From positions 12,772,001-12,836,000 of the forward strand of contig NC_087092.1 of NCBI RefSeq assembly GCF_963855985.1: a DNA stretch of 64,000 bases, written 5' to 3'. The notes beneath the pieces are model-generated. The model was not told the DNA's origin. It saw only the letters and a list, made by a program, of their open reading frames with translations, and searched no databases. Made by a program: the position numbers and the translations under genes. The number at the start of each line of letters is the position of its first letter. Position 1 is the stretch's first letter. Positions 13,101-22,421 of the stretch are shown here, in pieces. This stretch comes from Ostrinia nubilalis (taxonomy: Eukaryota; Arthropoda; Insecta; Lepidoptera; Crambidae).

Positions 13101-16100
13101 TTAAGGACAGTCTTCATTCGCATTGTTAAGGGTATATTTTGGAACATGATTATAAAAAATACTTTTTAAATGTACCTACCGACTTAAATGAATTCTAACA
13201 AATACACAGCAGCATTTTTCAATGAAATCCGTCAACTTTCACAAAGACCTTGTTATAAATAGGAACTACTCCGAGAGAAGCAGCATCACCTGGAGCGGCT
13301 AATGAGAGAGCGGGAGCTGGAGCGAGCTGAGGTCGCGAAGGTGTCTCTACAAGCAGACCGCGCCGAGAGCGCGCTAGCTCAGCTCAAGAAAGAAGCCACA
13401 GAGGTAGAGTACCATTCAAATAGATTGAACTACGAGCTGTCAGGCACCTGACTATCAGTCAGGTGATGCTGGAGCGAGCTGAGGTCGCGAAGGTGTCTCT
13501 GCAGGCCGACCGCGCCGTGAGCGCCCTCGCCCAGCTCAAGAAGGAAGCCACAAAGGTAAAGTATGGGTCAAAATGGACAAAGGCCACCCCCAAGGTTTTC
13601 CACAAAGACCGTTCCTGCGCCGCCCGCATCCGTATCGAGGGAGTAAGTCATAACGAATTTAAAGTTCCTACCTAAGACTAAAACCAGTGATCTAAACGGG
13701 TCCTGTAACAAAATTTGTTGTAGCTCGGTAGACCCGTATTATTCATGACGCAGTGGTTATGCCCCTGAGTAAATTATAATCTTAGAGGTAGCTCTACGTT
13801 TTGTACTTTTACCCAACCCCGGCTCTACTCATGGCGACGTATTAGAAGCGTAAACTCGCCTCCAAATCCTTTTAAAAAAAGTATATTTCAATAACTCTCT
13901 CTTAAAAGGTGAGGGCTATACAATGTGTCATTATTTTTTGCCCAATAGAGGTCCCAAAATGGAGTACCTACTCTGAGATTGTAAAATATACCAACCCAAG
14001 GTAGGTACGCATAATTAAACCATTTAAAATATACCGTTTGTAAATGTTTCAGGCGAGCACCGAGAACGAGAAACTGAAAGCCGAACTGAACAGACTGAAC
14101 AAGCAGCTGGATGATGAGAGGCAGAAGGTCGAGGACCTCATGTTCAGGAATGAGGAGGAAAACATCAACAAAGAGGATTACAATGTAAGTGAAAAACTTT
14201 TTCTAAAAAATGATTAATATCTTTTTTTTTTTTAAATTGGATCAAGATTTAATAACGCCTATTGTTTTGTTTTCAGCGATATAAGGATGCGATGGAAGTA
14301 AGTAAAACTTTAATTTTTTTTCGATGTCTAACTTTAAATAGGCTAAATAAAACTAAGTTTACTAATGACTGAAATAAAAAAAAAAAAAAAAATTATTACT
14401 AACTAATTCCTCTTTGTCTGTCGTGACTACAAACAAATATAATGCCATGTTCTAGTGTTGATATTATCGACTGAAAATGAGTAATGTTCATACTTATGAT
14501 CATTATCAAATATAATAAATACAATTACTTTATTACAGACATTCTAGCACTATAATCATATAACAACAAATTACCGGAATAGAGCTGTAAAATGACTTGC
14601 GAAAATTATATTCCGAACCAATGTAACGAAGCATTTTGTTTCCGTGTTTTCACCAAAATAATTTAGGCCGTTTACCTACTTTATTATCATGAACAAACAT
14701 TACTATACTTCTACCACCATCTCATTCATTTTTAGACAGAGACTAAGAATGATAAATTAATGTGCGGATGTGAATTTAACAATTTTCTGTAGTTGATCCC
14801 GTGGGAAATTAATGCAATTAAGTAAAAGCATGAATCCATTTTTAACACTACAATGAAATACACATTTCAGCAAGAGAAAGCGACGCATTTGCAACGTATC
14901 CGCGAATTAGAAGCGGAGGCGGCGCTACAAGCGGCGCGCGCTGAGACCACGGCCTCTGCGCTACACGCGCTAGAGGAGCAGCGCCGCGCCGAGACCGCCG
15001 CGCTACAGGACCAGCACAAGGAGGAGCTCACGGCCGCCCACAGTGAGTACCGCGCTACAGAGACCACGGCCTCCGCGCTACACGTGCTAGAGGTGCAGCG
15101 CCGCGCTACAGGACCAGCACAAGGAGGAGCTCACGGCCGCCCACAGTGAGTACCGCGCTACAGAGACCACGGCCTCCGCGCTACACGCGCTAGAGGAGCA
15201 GCGCCGCGCCGAGACCGCCGCGCTACAGGACCAGCACAAGGAGGAGCTCACGGCCGCCCACAGTGAGTACCGCGCTACAGAGACCACGGCCTCCGCGCTA
15301 CACGTGCTAGAGGTGCAGCGCCGCGCTACAGGACCAGCACAAGGAGGAGCTCACGGCCGCCCACAGTGAGTACCGCGCTACAGAGACCACGGCCTCCGCG
15401 CTACACGCGCTAGAGGTGCAGCGCCGCGCCGAGACCGCCGCGCTACAGGACCAGCACAAGGAGGAGCTCACGGCCGCCCACAGTGAGTACCGCGCTACAG
15501 AGACCACGGCCTCCATGCTACACGCGCTAGAGAGAGGAGCAGCGCCGCGCCGAGACCACCGCGCTACAGGACCAGCACAAGGAGGAGCTCACGGCCGCCC
15601 ACAGTGAGTACCGCGCTACAGAGACCTCGGCCTCCGCGCTACACGCGCTAGAGAAGCAGCGCCGCGCTACATGACCAGCACAAGGAGGAGCTCACGGCCG
15701 CCCACAGTGAGTACCGCGCTACAGAGACCACGGCCTCCGCGCTACACGCGCTAGAGGAGCAGCGCCGCGCCGAGACCGCCGCGCTACAGGACCAGCACAA
15801 GGAGGAGCTCACGGCCGCCCACAGTGAGTACCGCGCTACAGAGACCACGGCCTCCGCGCTACACGCGCTAGAGAAGCAGCGCCGCGCTACATGACCAGCA
15901 CAAGGAGGAGCTCACGGCCGCCCACAGTGAGTACCGCGCTACAGAGACCACGGCCTCCGCGCTACACGCGCTAGAGGAGCAGCGCCGCGCCGAGACCGCC
16001 GCGCTACAGGACCAGCACAAGGAGGAGCTCACGGCCGCCCACAGTGAGTACCCGCGCTACAGAGACCACGGCCTCCGCGCTACACGCGCTAGAGGAGCAG

Positions 16101-19100
16101 CGCCGCGCCGAGACCGCCGCGCTACAGGACCAGCACAAGGAGGAGCTCAAGGCCGCCCACAGTGAGTACCCGCGCTACAGAGACCACGGCCTCCGCGCTA
16201 CACGCGCTAGAGGAGCAGCGCCGCGCCGAGACCGCTGCGCTACAGGACCAGCACAAGGAGGAGCTCACGGCCGCCCACAGTGAGTACCGCGCTACAGAGA
16301 CCACGGCCTCCGCGCTACACGTGCTAGAGGTGCAGCGCCGCGCTACAGGACCAGCACAAGGAGGAGCTCACGGCCGCCCACAGTGAGTACCGCGCTACAG
16401 AGACTACGGCCTCCGTGCTACACGCGCTATAAAGAAGCGGCGCGCGTAACACTACACGATAGAAACTTGACTAAAGAACATTCTTTTAAAAATAAACTTT
16501 CTGCATAATAATAATTGAAGTGCAATCTTATAAATTTTCCTTTTTCATTCATTTCAGCTTTGTCTTCAGAATTACAAAAACTGTTGGATGAAGCGTATGC
16601 TTTATTGAAAGAAAAAGAGCACGAAAAAGATTCATTAGGAAAAAGCATGTCAGAAGAACTAACAAAAGTAAAGACTGACTCAGAAAAGGCGCTAAACGAA
16701 GCCAAAACGAAGATAGCAATCGCCCAAACGGAATTCGAAACGCAACTGTCGGTTATAACAGCGAAGTTGCAACTCGCAGAATCGAAACTTGAAAATGAAA
16801 AACAGAATTTAGAAAAACTTAATAAGGAAAATGGCCAAACTATTATAGATCTTAATACTAAGCTTACACAGCTCCAGGCTGCGGTGGATGATAAGACACT
16901 TGAATTAAATAAAGGTAAGTTACTAACTTAGTTATCTACGAAAAATTTTACACATAACATAATTATTATACTAAACTAAAATAAATTGTATTTTTCCAGT
17001 CATGGGTGCTAGCAAAGAACACGAAGTTAATCTAAACAAAGAAATAACAAAACTGAAAATGGAACTAAGTGCCAAAGTATTAGATTTAGAGCAATTAGAA
17101 GATTCCAAGCGGAAACAAGAAGCTGCTTGTAAATTGTTACAAGAAGAAATAACTCGTGTCAAAGATGAATATACGAACAAAGTGAATGAATACGAATCAT
17201 TATTGAATGAAGTGTCGCAACAAAATGAAAAGAATAAAGTCGAAATAATCGAATTACAGAAAAACCTTTCTTCAAAAACTAAAGATTATGAAAGGTTGCT
17301 ATCAGAATCTAACGTCTCCAACAGTTCTACTGAAAAACTTATAACTGAATATAAACAAACTATTACTGAAAGAGATAAAGAGATAATCAAATTAAAAGAC
17401 GATTATGAACAAGCTACAGCAAACTTCAATATAAAACACAGTAAAATCGCAGAAGAACACAAAAAAGAAATCGATGACCGTAACTCTAAAATTGAAGAAT
17501 TAATGAACGAAATAAAAATTCATAAACAAGCGTTGGACCAAAGTAAAGTTGAATTAGATTCCCTTAATTCTCAGTTCACTGTAAATGCTGACGAATTAAA
17601 GGCATTGAAAGAAGAAAATGAAAAGTTAAAACAATTAGTAGCTGAGCTGACCCAAAATAATAATGACCTGAAAGCAAAAATATCCACCATGGAATTGGAG
17701 ATCGGTGAACACAAACGTCAACTTGATAGTAATATCGAGAAATGTAACGAACTCCAAAAATCCAAAGAAAAGATTGAAAACGAATACATGAACCTCACAG
17801 GTCAAGCAACTGATTCTAATGAACAGTTTAATCAATTATCTCAACATTTGAAGGAAACTGAGAAGGAACTCCAAGAACTTAAAGATAAGCACAGGGAAGC
17901 TTCAAATAATCATGGAAGAATAGAACAAGAACTAAAACAAAAGCTTTTTAAGTTACAAGAAGACTTTTCTGCAGAGCGAGGACAACTGGTACAATCTGTT
18001 GACGAACATCTTGAAAAGGTCAAGCATTCGGAAAATAAAATCAAAGAAATAGAAACACAAATGTCAGAAGCGACTAACCGCATTAAAGACTTGGAAGTTA
18101 ATAACGATAAATTGCTCGATGAGAATACAAACATCAAACAAGAAATTGAGACCCTAAAACAAAAAGAACAAGAAATTAACGGAGAATTCGAAAGCATACG
18201 TAAAAAGCTGGAAGTGGATATTGAGAGATATAAAGAAGAAATTAATATTTTGAAAGCAGATGGAGAATCTTCCGAAGTAAAATTAATGGAAAAAGTAGAC
18301 CAGCTGACAGAAGCGCAAAATGATCTTAATAATAAATTGGAGGAAGCACGAAAGCATGAAGATTCCTTACAAAGAATATTGGAAGATATGACCACACAAT
18401 TGAATAACCAAAAAACTAAATTTGAAAAAGAATTATCTGAAGCCCAAAGTCAAATAGCTGCTGCTAACCAAGAAACGAATAATCTCAAATCGGAAGAAAC
18501 TAAACTACAAGGACAGCTAGAAGAAAAACAAAATGTTATAAAAGAACTTACATTGAAACTAGAAATGCTGGACGTTGATATTAAATCGAATTTAGAAATA
18601 GTAAATGAAAAAGATCGCCAATTTGTACAAGTAAATGAAGAGTTAAATAAAGTTACAGAAAGTAAGAAACAGTTGGAGGAGAAACTAAATAATGTAGTCA
18701 TGGAAAGTTCCTCCTTGAAACAGAAGTACGAAAACCTTATAGCTAATTCTTCAGCCGAAGAATCACTATTAAAGGATCAATTGAGTCAGGTAGAAGCACT
18801 AAGAAAAGAAATAACTGTTCTTGTACAAGATAAATCGACGTTAGAAGCCAAATGTACTGAAGGCCTAAATGAATTGAACAAGTTAAAAGAAGAACACGAA
18901 GGTGCTACCAAGAAACTACAGGAACATATTGATATTAATAGTGAATTGAAGAAATCTTTAAATGAAAAGGAAGTTACGTTGAAATCTCAAAATGAGAAAA
19001 GCGAAACAGAATCAAATAAGATAAAGGTGTTAGAAGAAGAAATCAGTCAACTTAGAAAAGATATAACTAGCAAAGACGCTTTAGTTGAGGAAAGAGAAGC

Positions 19101-22100
19101 GCAGCTAATTAAAGTTAATAGCTCTTTACAGACGGAAACCAATGAAACGCAGCAAACTGTAAAACGGTTACAAGAAGAGAATGCTCAAATCAATGAGAAA
19201 TATAGAAATGAAGTAGAATCTCTGAATAATTTAACCAAATCGTTACAAAGCACGCTCGCCGAAAAAGAGAAACAATTGGACGAATTGCAAAAAACCAAGG
19301 ATAAGGTGACTGAGTTGGAGCAGCTATTGACGAAGTCTGAGCAAGACATTAAGCAGTTGTCTAACATTAATGACGGACAGAAATCTAACTACGAAGACCT
19401 CAACAAACAGTTGCAGGCGCAGTTTGACGAATACAAAAAAGAAAGTAAACGAGTTAAGCATGATCTCAAAGTCAAATTGCACGAATATGAGAAAGGGCTA
19501 GACGAGTCCAAAGAAAAGTTGAAAGGAGAAATTACTAAACAGGGTGATCTTCAATCCAAACTAAGTGAAGCAGAAAAACAAGTGTTAGAATTGTCTCAGA
19601 AGTTGGAACTGCTCTCAGTCCAGCAGACGTCTGTCGTAGAAAGGGACTCAAAGTTAGAAAAATTAACTCTCGAGTTACAAGCCACTCGGAAGTCGAGCGC
19701 GGAAGCTTTAGCAAATAGCGAATCTGTGATCAACGGCCTAAAGAATGACATCGAACACAAACTAAAAGATTTAAAGCTGAAGGAAGATATAATTAACAGA
19801 TTACAGGAAGAGATTAAGGTATGAAAAATTTTTAGATTCTTAGTCTAGATTGAGTTAAAAATACTTCTTAAAACTAAATATTTTATTTGATTTCAGACTA
19901 ATAAAGCCAAAGTCGAAATAGCAGAAAGAGAAAAGGTGTTACTACAGAAGGAACTGGCGTCGAAGGGCAATGATATTAGAGACAAAAATGATAACAACGC
20001 AATGGGCGTGTTGGGTCAAGGAGACAATCCTACGCAAAAGTAAGTTCATTCTTGATTAGTTATAGCATTATAATATGCTTGAATAACACTTCAAATACTT
20101 TTTTAATATTTAAATCAACTAATAGTAGTCGCCCCGCGGAGATTGCCTTCGAAGGCAAATGGGAATAAAAATTCGAAAATGATAGTCTAAATTAGAGGTA
20201 GATTTAGAATTAGTTACGTACAGCACCTTGGGCAGGCCACATAGCTCGTATTGGTGCAGAAAAGTTCTCGAGTGACGACCACGGGCCAGAAGACGTAGCA
20301 TGGGCAGGCCTCCCACTAGGTGGATCGACGATCTGGTGAAGGTCGCTGGAAGAACCTAGATGCGGACAGCGCAAGACCGGAATATGAAAATCCTTGAGGG
20401 AGGCCTTTGTCCAGCAATGGACGTTATTTGTCTGAAACGAACGAACGTCCAGCAAACCCAATTGGGAATTTATATTCCCATTTTCCTCTCGACTGTGAAT
20501 AAAGGGCGAAAACTATTGATAAAATATAGGAATAGTAGAGACCTGACTAATTTGTGTGCAGGTCCGAAGACAAGGAGATGCTTGATGGGCAGGTGAGCTT
20601 CCTGAACTCCGTGATCGTGGACATGCAGCGCAAGAACGAGCAGCTGATGGCGCGAGTGCAAGCCCTGGAAGGCGGCTCGCTCGTCAACGACTCGCCTGTC
20701 TTGTGAGTTCTTTGATCTTGTACCGTACATACTTTACTGTTGTTTTCTGAAAGAAGAGATCTTGCGCCAGATCCGTATCTTTTTTGTCATTATAATAATC
20801 TATACTAATATTATAAATGCGAAAGTAACTCTGTCTGTCTGTCACTCTTTCACGCCTAAACCACTGATGGAACCGATTTCGATGAAATTTAACAGAGATA
20901 GTTTGAGTCCCGGGAAAGGACATAGGATAGTTTTTATCCTGGTTTTTGAAACAGGAACGCGCGCATAAAGTTTTTCTGTGACAGAAAAAAATTCCACACG
21001 CCGCGGGCGGAAAGCTAGTGTATTTATAATAATGCAAAATTATTTTGCGCATCAGATCCTTTTTAAATTCTTTTCTTCTGGCCCCTACATTGGGATTGTT
21101 TCTATTATTATTATTTAACTATTAACTCATGCGCAGAGTTTTTTTGAAATATTAAGCATCGTATGTTGCAGACGACAGCATATCATTATCAAGTAAACAC
21201 TGGCATCTTACCATCTTAGTTACAATATGAATGTATAGTCTGAATGTGCTGTCGACTGTAAAATATAGAAAAACTTTCCGGATGGTAATAAAAGTTATCC
21301 AGTATTCATATTTTTATGTGTATCCAGTAACGGCCGCAAGCCCCGCGCCGTAGCGCCGCGTCTGTTCTGCGACATCTGCGATGTGTTCGACGCCCACGAC
21401 ACCGAGGACTGCCCGCGCCAGGCCGCCGACAGCGACGCGCCGCCGCCAAGCGCCGCCAAAAAGGCGCCACCCGCGCCACGACCCTACTGCGATATTTGTG
21501 AAGGTACACAAGTGCTTGTTATGTTTCTAGATTAAATAAAATGAGAAAAGGAAATGCAACTTTCTGATTTCCAACTATACTCAACATCAAATAAACCGCA
21601 CCTTCCGCGACGCGAACTTTAACGATTTTCTTCTGACACAATCATGGTGCCCCAACAATATTGGTGTTATTTGAAAGCCCAATAAATATCCTTAAAGAAA
21701 AACACATTAATTTCTTAATAAATGATTAACATATACCATAAATGTGACTTGAAAAAATGCCTCCCACCTATGGGATCAATTAGACCAATTTTTATGGTTA
21801 TAAAACCAAATAATGATCTCACGTGTCCTCTTTAACAGATGGATAGCGATTAATCCCAACTTAACAGTTTTATAGCCATAAAAGTTGGCTCTAGCGTAAC
21901 TACCTATTTTTTGAAGAAGTGACTCTGGATCCTTCTAAAGACACATTTTTGTGGTAAAAACCTTTCCTTTAATGAAATGAAGGTCAGAACTAGGCTTTCA
22001 AACGGTGCCAATATTGGTGGGAAGTGGGGAAGCATACGTTTGAAAATGCTTGTCGCGGGAGGTGCGATTTATTTGATGTCGAGTGTATAATCAAAATCGG

Positions 22101-22421
22101 TTCAGCCAAACGCGATATAATCGTATCTCCGTTATATTTTTTGAAGTGGATTCGATACGGCAACCTGTATAGTATACATACATACTATGTTTTTTTCTAT
22201 AGTATAAAGCTAAAAGAGAACGCGCAAAACAGGTTGCTTGTTTATCGTTTACAAAATAAAAGCAATTTGCTTTACTCAGATGTTTTACTAACTGCATTTT
22301 CAACTTAAAAACCGAATAGTTTCTAATAAACCACGTTTCCATTGGTAAACTTATGTGCTCTTTTTTTGTTTCAGTGTTCGGTCATGCAACAGAGAACTGT
22401 GATGAAGAAGAAACGTTTTAA
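691..22421 (+). CDS. CLIP-190: CLIP-190 / CAP-Gly domain linker protein (CLIP-170, restin homologue), 5' incomplete
   Basis: Microtubule plus-end tracking protein that links growing microtubules to cortex, vesicles and the dynein/dynactin system in the cytoplasm. I place exons at 691-843, 921-1193, 1234-1423, 1491-1710, 4153-4209, 13263-13403, (13463-13555 optional), 14053-14184, 14277-14297, 14871-15042, 16558-16914, 17000-19818, 19897-20039, 20562-20702, 21328-21503 and 22375-22421. All have GT-AG borders, and phases join without a break to give about 1679 residues plus the missing N-terminus, close to fly CLIP-190. Domain order is two CAP-Gly, Ser-rich linker, about 1100 residues of charged coiled coil, then two CCHC-type zinc knuckles, which is diagnostic of the family. 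Introns are large (9 kb between 4209 and 13263). The gene converges on Rpb11. Exon borders are inferred and transcripts were not available. Confidence 0.93.
1234..1710 (+). CDS. CLIP-190: CLIP-190 exons C (1234-1423) and D (1491-1710): CAP-Gly domain 2
   Basis: Exon C encodes [18 protein letters not shown] through [17 protein letters not shown]. Exon D completes the second CAP-Gly with [14 protein letters not shown], and the AG|G codon spans a 67-bp intron. A Ser/Arg-rich stretch ([20 protein letters not shown]) follows, typical of the linker that tracks EB proteins and is phosphorylated in CLIP-170. Exon D ends in CAG|GTAGGC in phase 0. The same frame meets TAG at 1717-1719 if the donor is not used. 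Confidence 0.92.
1711..2289 (+). other. GC-rich open stretch after exon D, in frame with CLIP-190 beyond a TAG
   Basis: After the donor GTAGGC the exon D frame hits TAG at 1717-1719 and is then open for 189 codons to a stop at 2287-2289. Composition is strongly GC-rich like the exons and unlike the AT-rich introns. The translation includes [16 protein letters not shown] and a Ser-rich segment ([11 protein letters not shown]). I recognise no family. The opposite strand is also open over much of this stretch, as expected from high GC, so openness alone is weak evidence. It could be an alternative 3' end of a short CLIP isoform, a readthrough extension, or non-coding GC-rich sequence. Confidence 0.3.
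2290..4152. other. CLIP-190 intron, no gene seen
   Basis: AT-rich intron with many short ORFs and no recognisable coding similarity. It carries a small hairpin at 3881-3946. It may also contain the poly(A) region of a short CLIP isoform if the open stretch to 2289 is used. Confidence 0.6.
3881..3946. repeat. imperfect inverted repeat (stem about 20 bp)
   Basis: GCCAGTTTTCCAGGAA at the left pairs with TTCCTTGGAAAACTGGC at the right across about 30 bp. Probably a small MITE remnant or hairpin in the intron. Confidence 0.5.
4153..4209 (+). CDS. CLIP-190: CLIP-190 exon E, 19-codon linker exon
   Basis: A GC-rich island in AT-rich intron. Reading from GGCGGCAG| to CCTACAG|GTACGT gives 19 codons in phase 0 ([19 protein letters not shown]). 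Its end joins the next exon as NALQ-ELLREKQ, matching the family pattern ALQEALKEKQ where the CLIP coiled coil begins. The acceptor lacks a good polypyrimidine tract, so the true start could lie further upstream or this could be a first exon from an alternative promoter in the island (about 4060-4260). Confidence 0.65.
8281..8341 (-). mobile_element. Helitron 3' end (LEP1-like), minus orientation
   Basis: On the minus strand the sequence reads CGCGGACGAAGCCGCGGGC and ends in CTAG followed by T, the lepidopteran LEP1 terminus with its GC-rich hairpin. The rest of the element is not recognisable. It abuts the MITE at 8345. Confidence 0.5.
8345..8519. mobile_element. 175-bp MITE with TAA target duplication, copy 1 (PIF/Harbinger-like)
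   Basis: Terminal inverted repeats begin GAGTAGGCGCACAC and run about 45 bp with few mismatches. Flanking TAA at 8342-8344 and 8520-8522 is a 3-bp target duplication as made by PIF/Harbinger transposases. A second copy of the same length lies at 32636-32810 in the opposite internal orientation. It has no coding capacity. Superfamily assignment rests on the TAA only. Confidence 0.75.
9947..10119 (+). pseudogene. degenerate MYB/SANT-like (zeste-type) transposon gene fragment
   Basis: A short stretch reads [18 protein letters not shown] and continues KEVQAWK, resembling the Trp-spaced third helix of the zeste/MADF-like MYB domains encoded by Harbinger transposons and many insect genes. It ends at a possible donor (ACG|GTAAGG). 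The upstream frame is broken by a stop. A possible further exon begins near 10464 (Ser/Thr/Pro-rich, [15 protein letters not shown]). Family resemblance only. Confidence 0.3.
10120..10390 (+). mobile_element. 3' end of a Jockey/CR1-type LINE
   Basis: The frame ending at 10319 reads [19 protein letters not shown] then [12 protein letters not shown], the usual C-terminus of reverse transcriptases of Jockey/CR1-like elements (R-x-W-N-x-LP...FK-x-RV). After the stop comes a short 3' UTR and an A-rich tail near 10375. Strongly 5' truncated; apparently inserted within the MYB/SANT-like remnant. Confidence 0.7.
11629..11847. mobile_element. palindromic MITE, arms about 95 bp
   Basis: The left arm starts GTAGAGGAGACCGGGGCTG and the right arm ends in its complement; the arms are almost identical over about 95 bp with a loop of about 28 bp. 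Near identity of the arms suggests recent insertion or hairpin-mediated correction. Non-coding. Confidence 0.8.
12090..12330 (+). mobile_element. degenerate LEP1-like Helitron copy
   Basis: CATACTAAG followed by TAATAAATGTGAAAGTAAGT and later TTCACGCTTAAATTACGGAAC resembles the body of the intact Helitron at 20799-21019 in the same order. The ends are not clear. Confidence 0.4.
13263..13403 (+). CDS. CLIP-190: CLIP-190 exon F, start of the coiled coil
   Basis: 47 codons in phase 0 beginning [18 protein letters not shown] and continuing [20 protein letters not shown]. The segment LERAEVAK is a hallmark of CLIP-170 family members at the start of the coiled coil. It ends GAG|GTAGAG. Its 3' two-thirds are duplicated immediately downstream. 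Confidence 0.9.
13463..13555 (+). CDS. CLIP-190: CLIP-190 exon F', 5'-truncated tandem copy of exon F
   Basis: 31 codons, phase 0 at both ends, reading [20 protein letters not shown] then [11 protein letters not shown]. It repeats exon F from GCTGGAGCGAGC through the splice donor and the first bases of the intron, 150 bp downstream. The new acceptor is CTATCAGTCAG. Being a multiple of three, it could be added after F or used instead of F without shifting the frame; it could also be silent. Several differences from F are synonymous, which is mild support for coding use. Confidence 0.5.
13556..14052. other. CLIP-190 intron
   Basis: About 500 bp between exon F' and exon G. The exon F' frame runs on to a stop at 13673-13675, so retention would truncate the protein. 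Nothing else identified. Confidence 0.6.
14053..14297 (+). CDS. CLIP-190: CLIP-190 exon G (14053-14184) and 21-nt microexon H (14277-14297)
   Basis: Exon G gives 44 codons of charged helix ([20 protein letters not shown]...). H encodes only seven residues, RYKDAME, between TTTCAG and GTAAGT. Both are phase 0, so the microexon can be skipped or included in frame. The small size suggests regulated inclusion. Confidence 0.8.
14298..14870. other. CLIP-190 intron
   Basis: AT-rich, with an A-run near 14375. No coding or RNA feature seen. Confidence 0.6.
14871..15042 (+). CDS. CLIP-190: CLIP-190 exon I, coiled-coil exon whose end seeds a minisatellite
   Basis: 57 codons plus one base: [20 protein letters not shown] followed by Ala/Glu-rich helix to KEELTAAH. 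The donor CCCACA|GTGAGT at 15043 gives phase 1 and joins exon J as CAC A|CT TTG. GC content is very high relative to neighbouring AT-rich coiled-coil exons. The last part of this exon, its donor and the first intron bases form the unit of the array that follows. Confidence 0.85.
15043..16440 (+). repeat. minisatellite of exon end plus splice donor, 12 further copies
   Basis: Tandem units repeat the end of exon I. CAGTGAGTAC occurs at 15041, 15144, 15261, 15364, 15481, 15602, 15705, 15822, 15925, 16042, 16160, 16278 and 16381. Unit lengths are 103, 117, 103, 117, 121, 103, 117, 103, 117, 118, 118 and 103 bp, so much of the array is a 220-bp dimer (117+103). The 117-bp unit equals 39 codons; the 103-bp form lacks 14 bp (CGAGACCGCCGCGC), which shifts the frame. 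Every unit keeps CCCACAGTGAGT. Reading past the first donor reaches a stop in the second unit, so only the first donor looks productive for full-length protein. Confidence 0.95.
16558..19818 (+). CDS. CLIP-190: CLIP-190 exons J (16558-16914) and K (17000-19818): central coiled coil
   Basis: J encodes 118 codons and K 939 codons of uninterrupted Lys/Glu/Gln/Leu-rich heptads with no globular domain, the dimerising rod of CLIP proteins. The J to K junction (AAA G|TC ATG) crosses an 85-bp intron. K is a single exon of 2.8 kb, and A-rich codon use contrasts with the GC-rich CAP-Gly exons. It ends ATT AAG|GTATGA in phase 0. Minus-strand ORFs across K are antisense shadows. Confidence 0.93.
19897..20702 (+). 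CDS. CLIP-190: CLIP-190 exons L (19897-20039) and M (20562-20702): end of coiled coil
   Basis: L begins [20 protein letters not shown] and ends CAA AA|GTAAGT. M begins G|TCC and reads [20 protein letters not shown] then [16 protein letters not shown], the conserved CLIP-170 segment just before the zinc knuckles (fly and human have closely similar wording there). M ends GTC TT|GTGAGT in phase 2. The intron between them carries an RTE fragment. Confidence 0.92.
20205..20440 (+). mobile_element. RTE-type LINE 3' fragment (endonuclease-reverse transcriptase C-terminus)
   Basis: Broken frames read [13 protein letters not shown], then [20 protein letters not shown] and FVQQWT, matching the W-A-G-H...GRPPTRW-DD...W...QQW C-terminus of RTE-like insect retrotransposons. 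5' truncated and frame-shifted; inserted in a CLIP-190 intron. Confidence 0.75.
20799..21019 (+). mobile_element. intact non-autonomous Helitron, LEP1 family-like
   Basis: It begins TCTATACTAATATTATAAAT and ends GGGCGGAAAGCTAG followed by T, with A before the TC. These are the Helitron hallmarks: 5' TC, 3' CTRR, insertion between A and T, and a GC-rich hairpin (ACGCCGCGGGCGG) near the 3' end. Length about 221 bp. Located in the intron before the zinc-knuckle exons. Confidence 0.85.
21328..22421 (+). CDS. CLIP-190: CLIP-190 exons N (21328-21503) and O (22375-22421): zinc knuckles and stop
   Basis: N encodes the first knuckle, [17 protein letters not shown] (C-x2-C-x6-H-x4-C), an Ala/Pro-rich spacer, and the first half of the second (YCDICE). 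O completes it as VFGHATENC and ends with the acidic tail DEEETF and TAA at 22419-22421. In CLIP-170 these knuckles bind dynactin p150 and CAP-Gly domains and allow autoinhibition, and the EEETF end resembles the EEY/F-type tail recognised by CAP-Gly. Confidence 0.93.
21504..22374. other. last CLIP-190 intron
   Basis: About 870 bp AT-rich sequence. Contains paired blocks near 21650-21700 and 21880-22020 resembling an old MITE (CCAATATTGGT-like words) but no clear ends. No gene seen. Confidence 0.45.

Larger units (their letters stand above)
4210..13262. other. large CLIP-190 intron with transposon remains, no host gene seen
   Basis: Nine kilobases of AT-rich DNA. It contains a Helitron 3' end (8281), a TAA-flanked MITE (8345), a MYB/SANT-like remnant and Jockey tail (9947-10390), a palindromic MITE (11629) and a degenerate LEP1 copy (12090). 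A 71-codon ORF from a TTG at 5715 with a hydrophobic start is not recognisable as a gene. Elsewhere I see nothing identifiable. Confidence 0.7.

Noticed and set aside
15043..15149. in-frame continuation of CLIP-190 exon I into the repeat as coding sequence
   Set aside because: The frame shifts in the first 103-bp unit and stops at the next donor; only splicing at 15043 restores the family sequence in exon J.
14867..16304. repeated minus-strand ORFs of about 60-69 codons (Ser/Cys-rich)
   Set aside because: They are antisense readings of the GC-rich exon-I minisatellite, repeating because the DNA repeats.
15043..16440. possible CRISPR-like array
   Set aside because: Units are contiguous tandem repeats without unique spacers, and the context is a eukaryotic coding exon.
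17635..19367. minus-strand ORFs up to 161 codons within exon K
   Set aside because: Antisense of a coiled-coil exon; Ser/Phe/Cys-rich composition is the expected complement of Lys/Glu codons.
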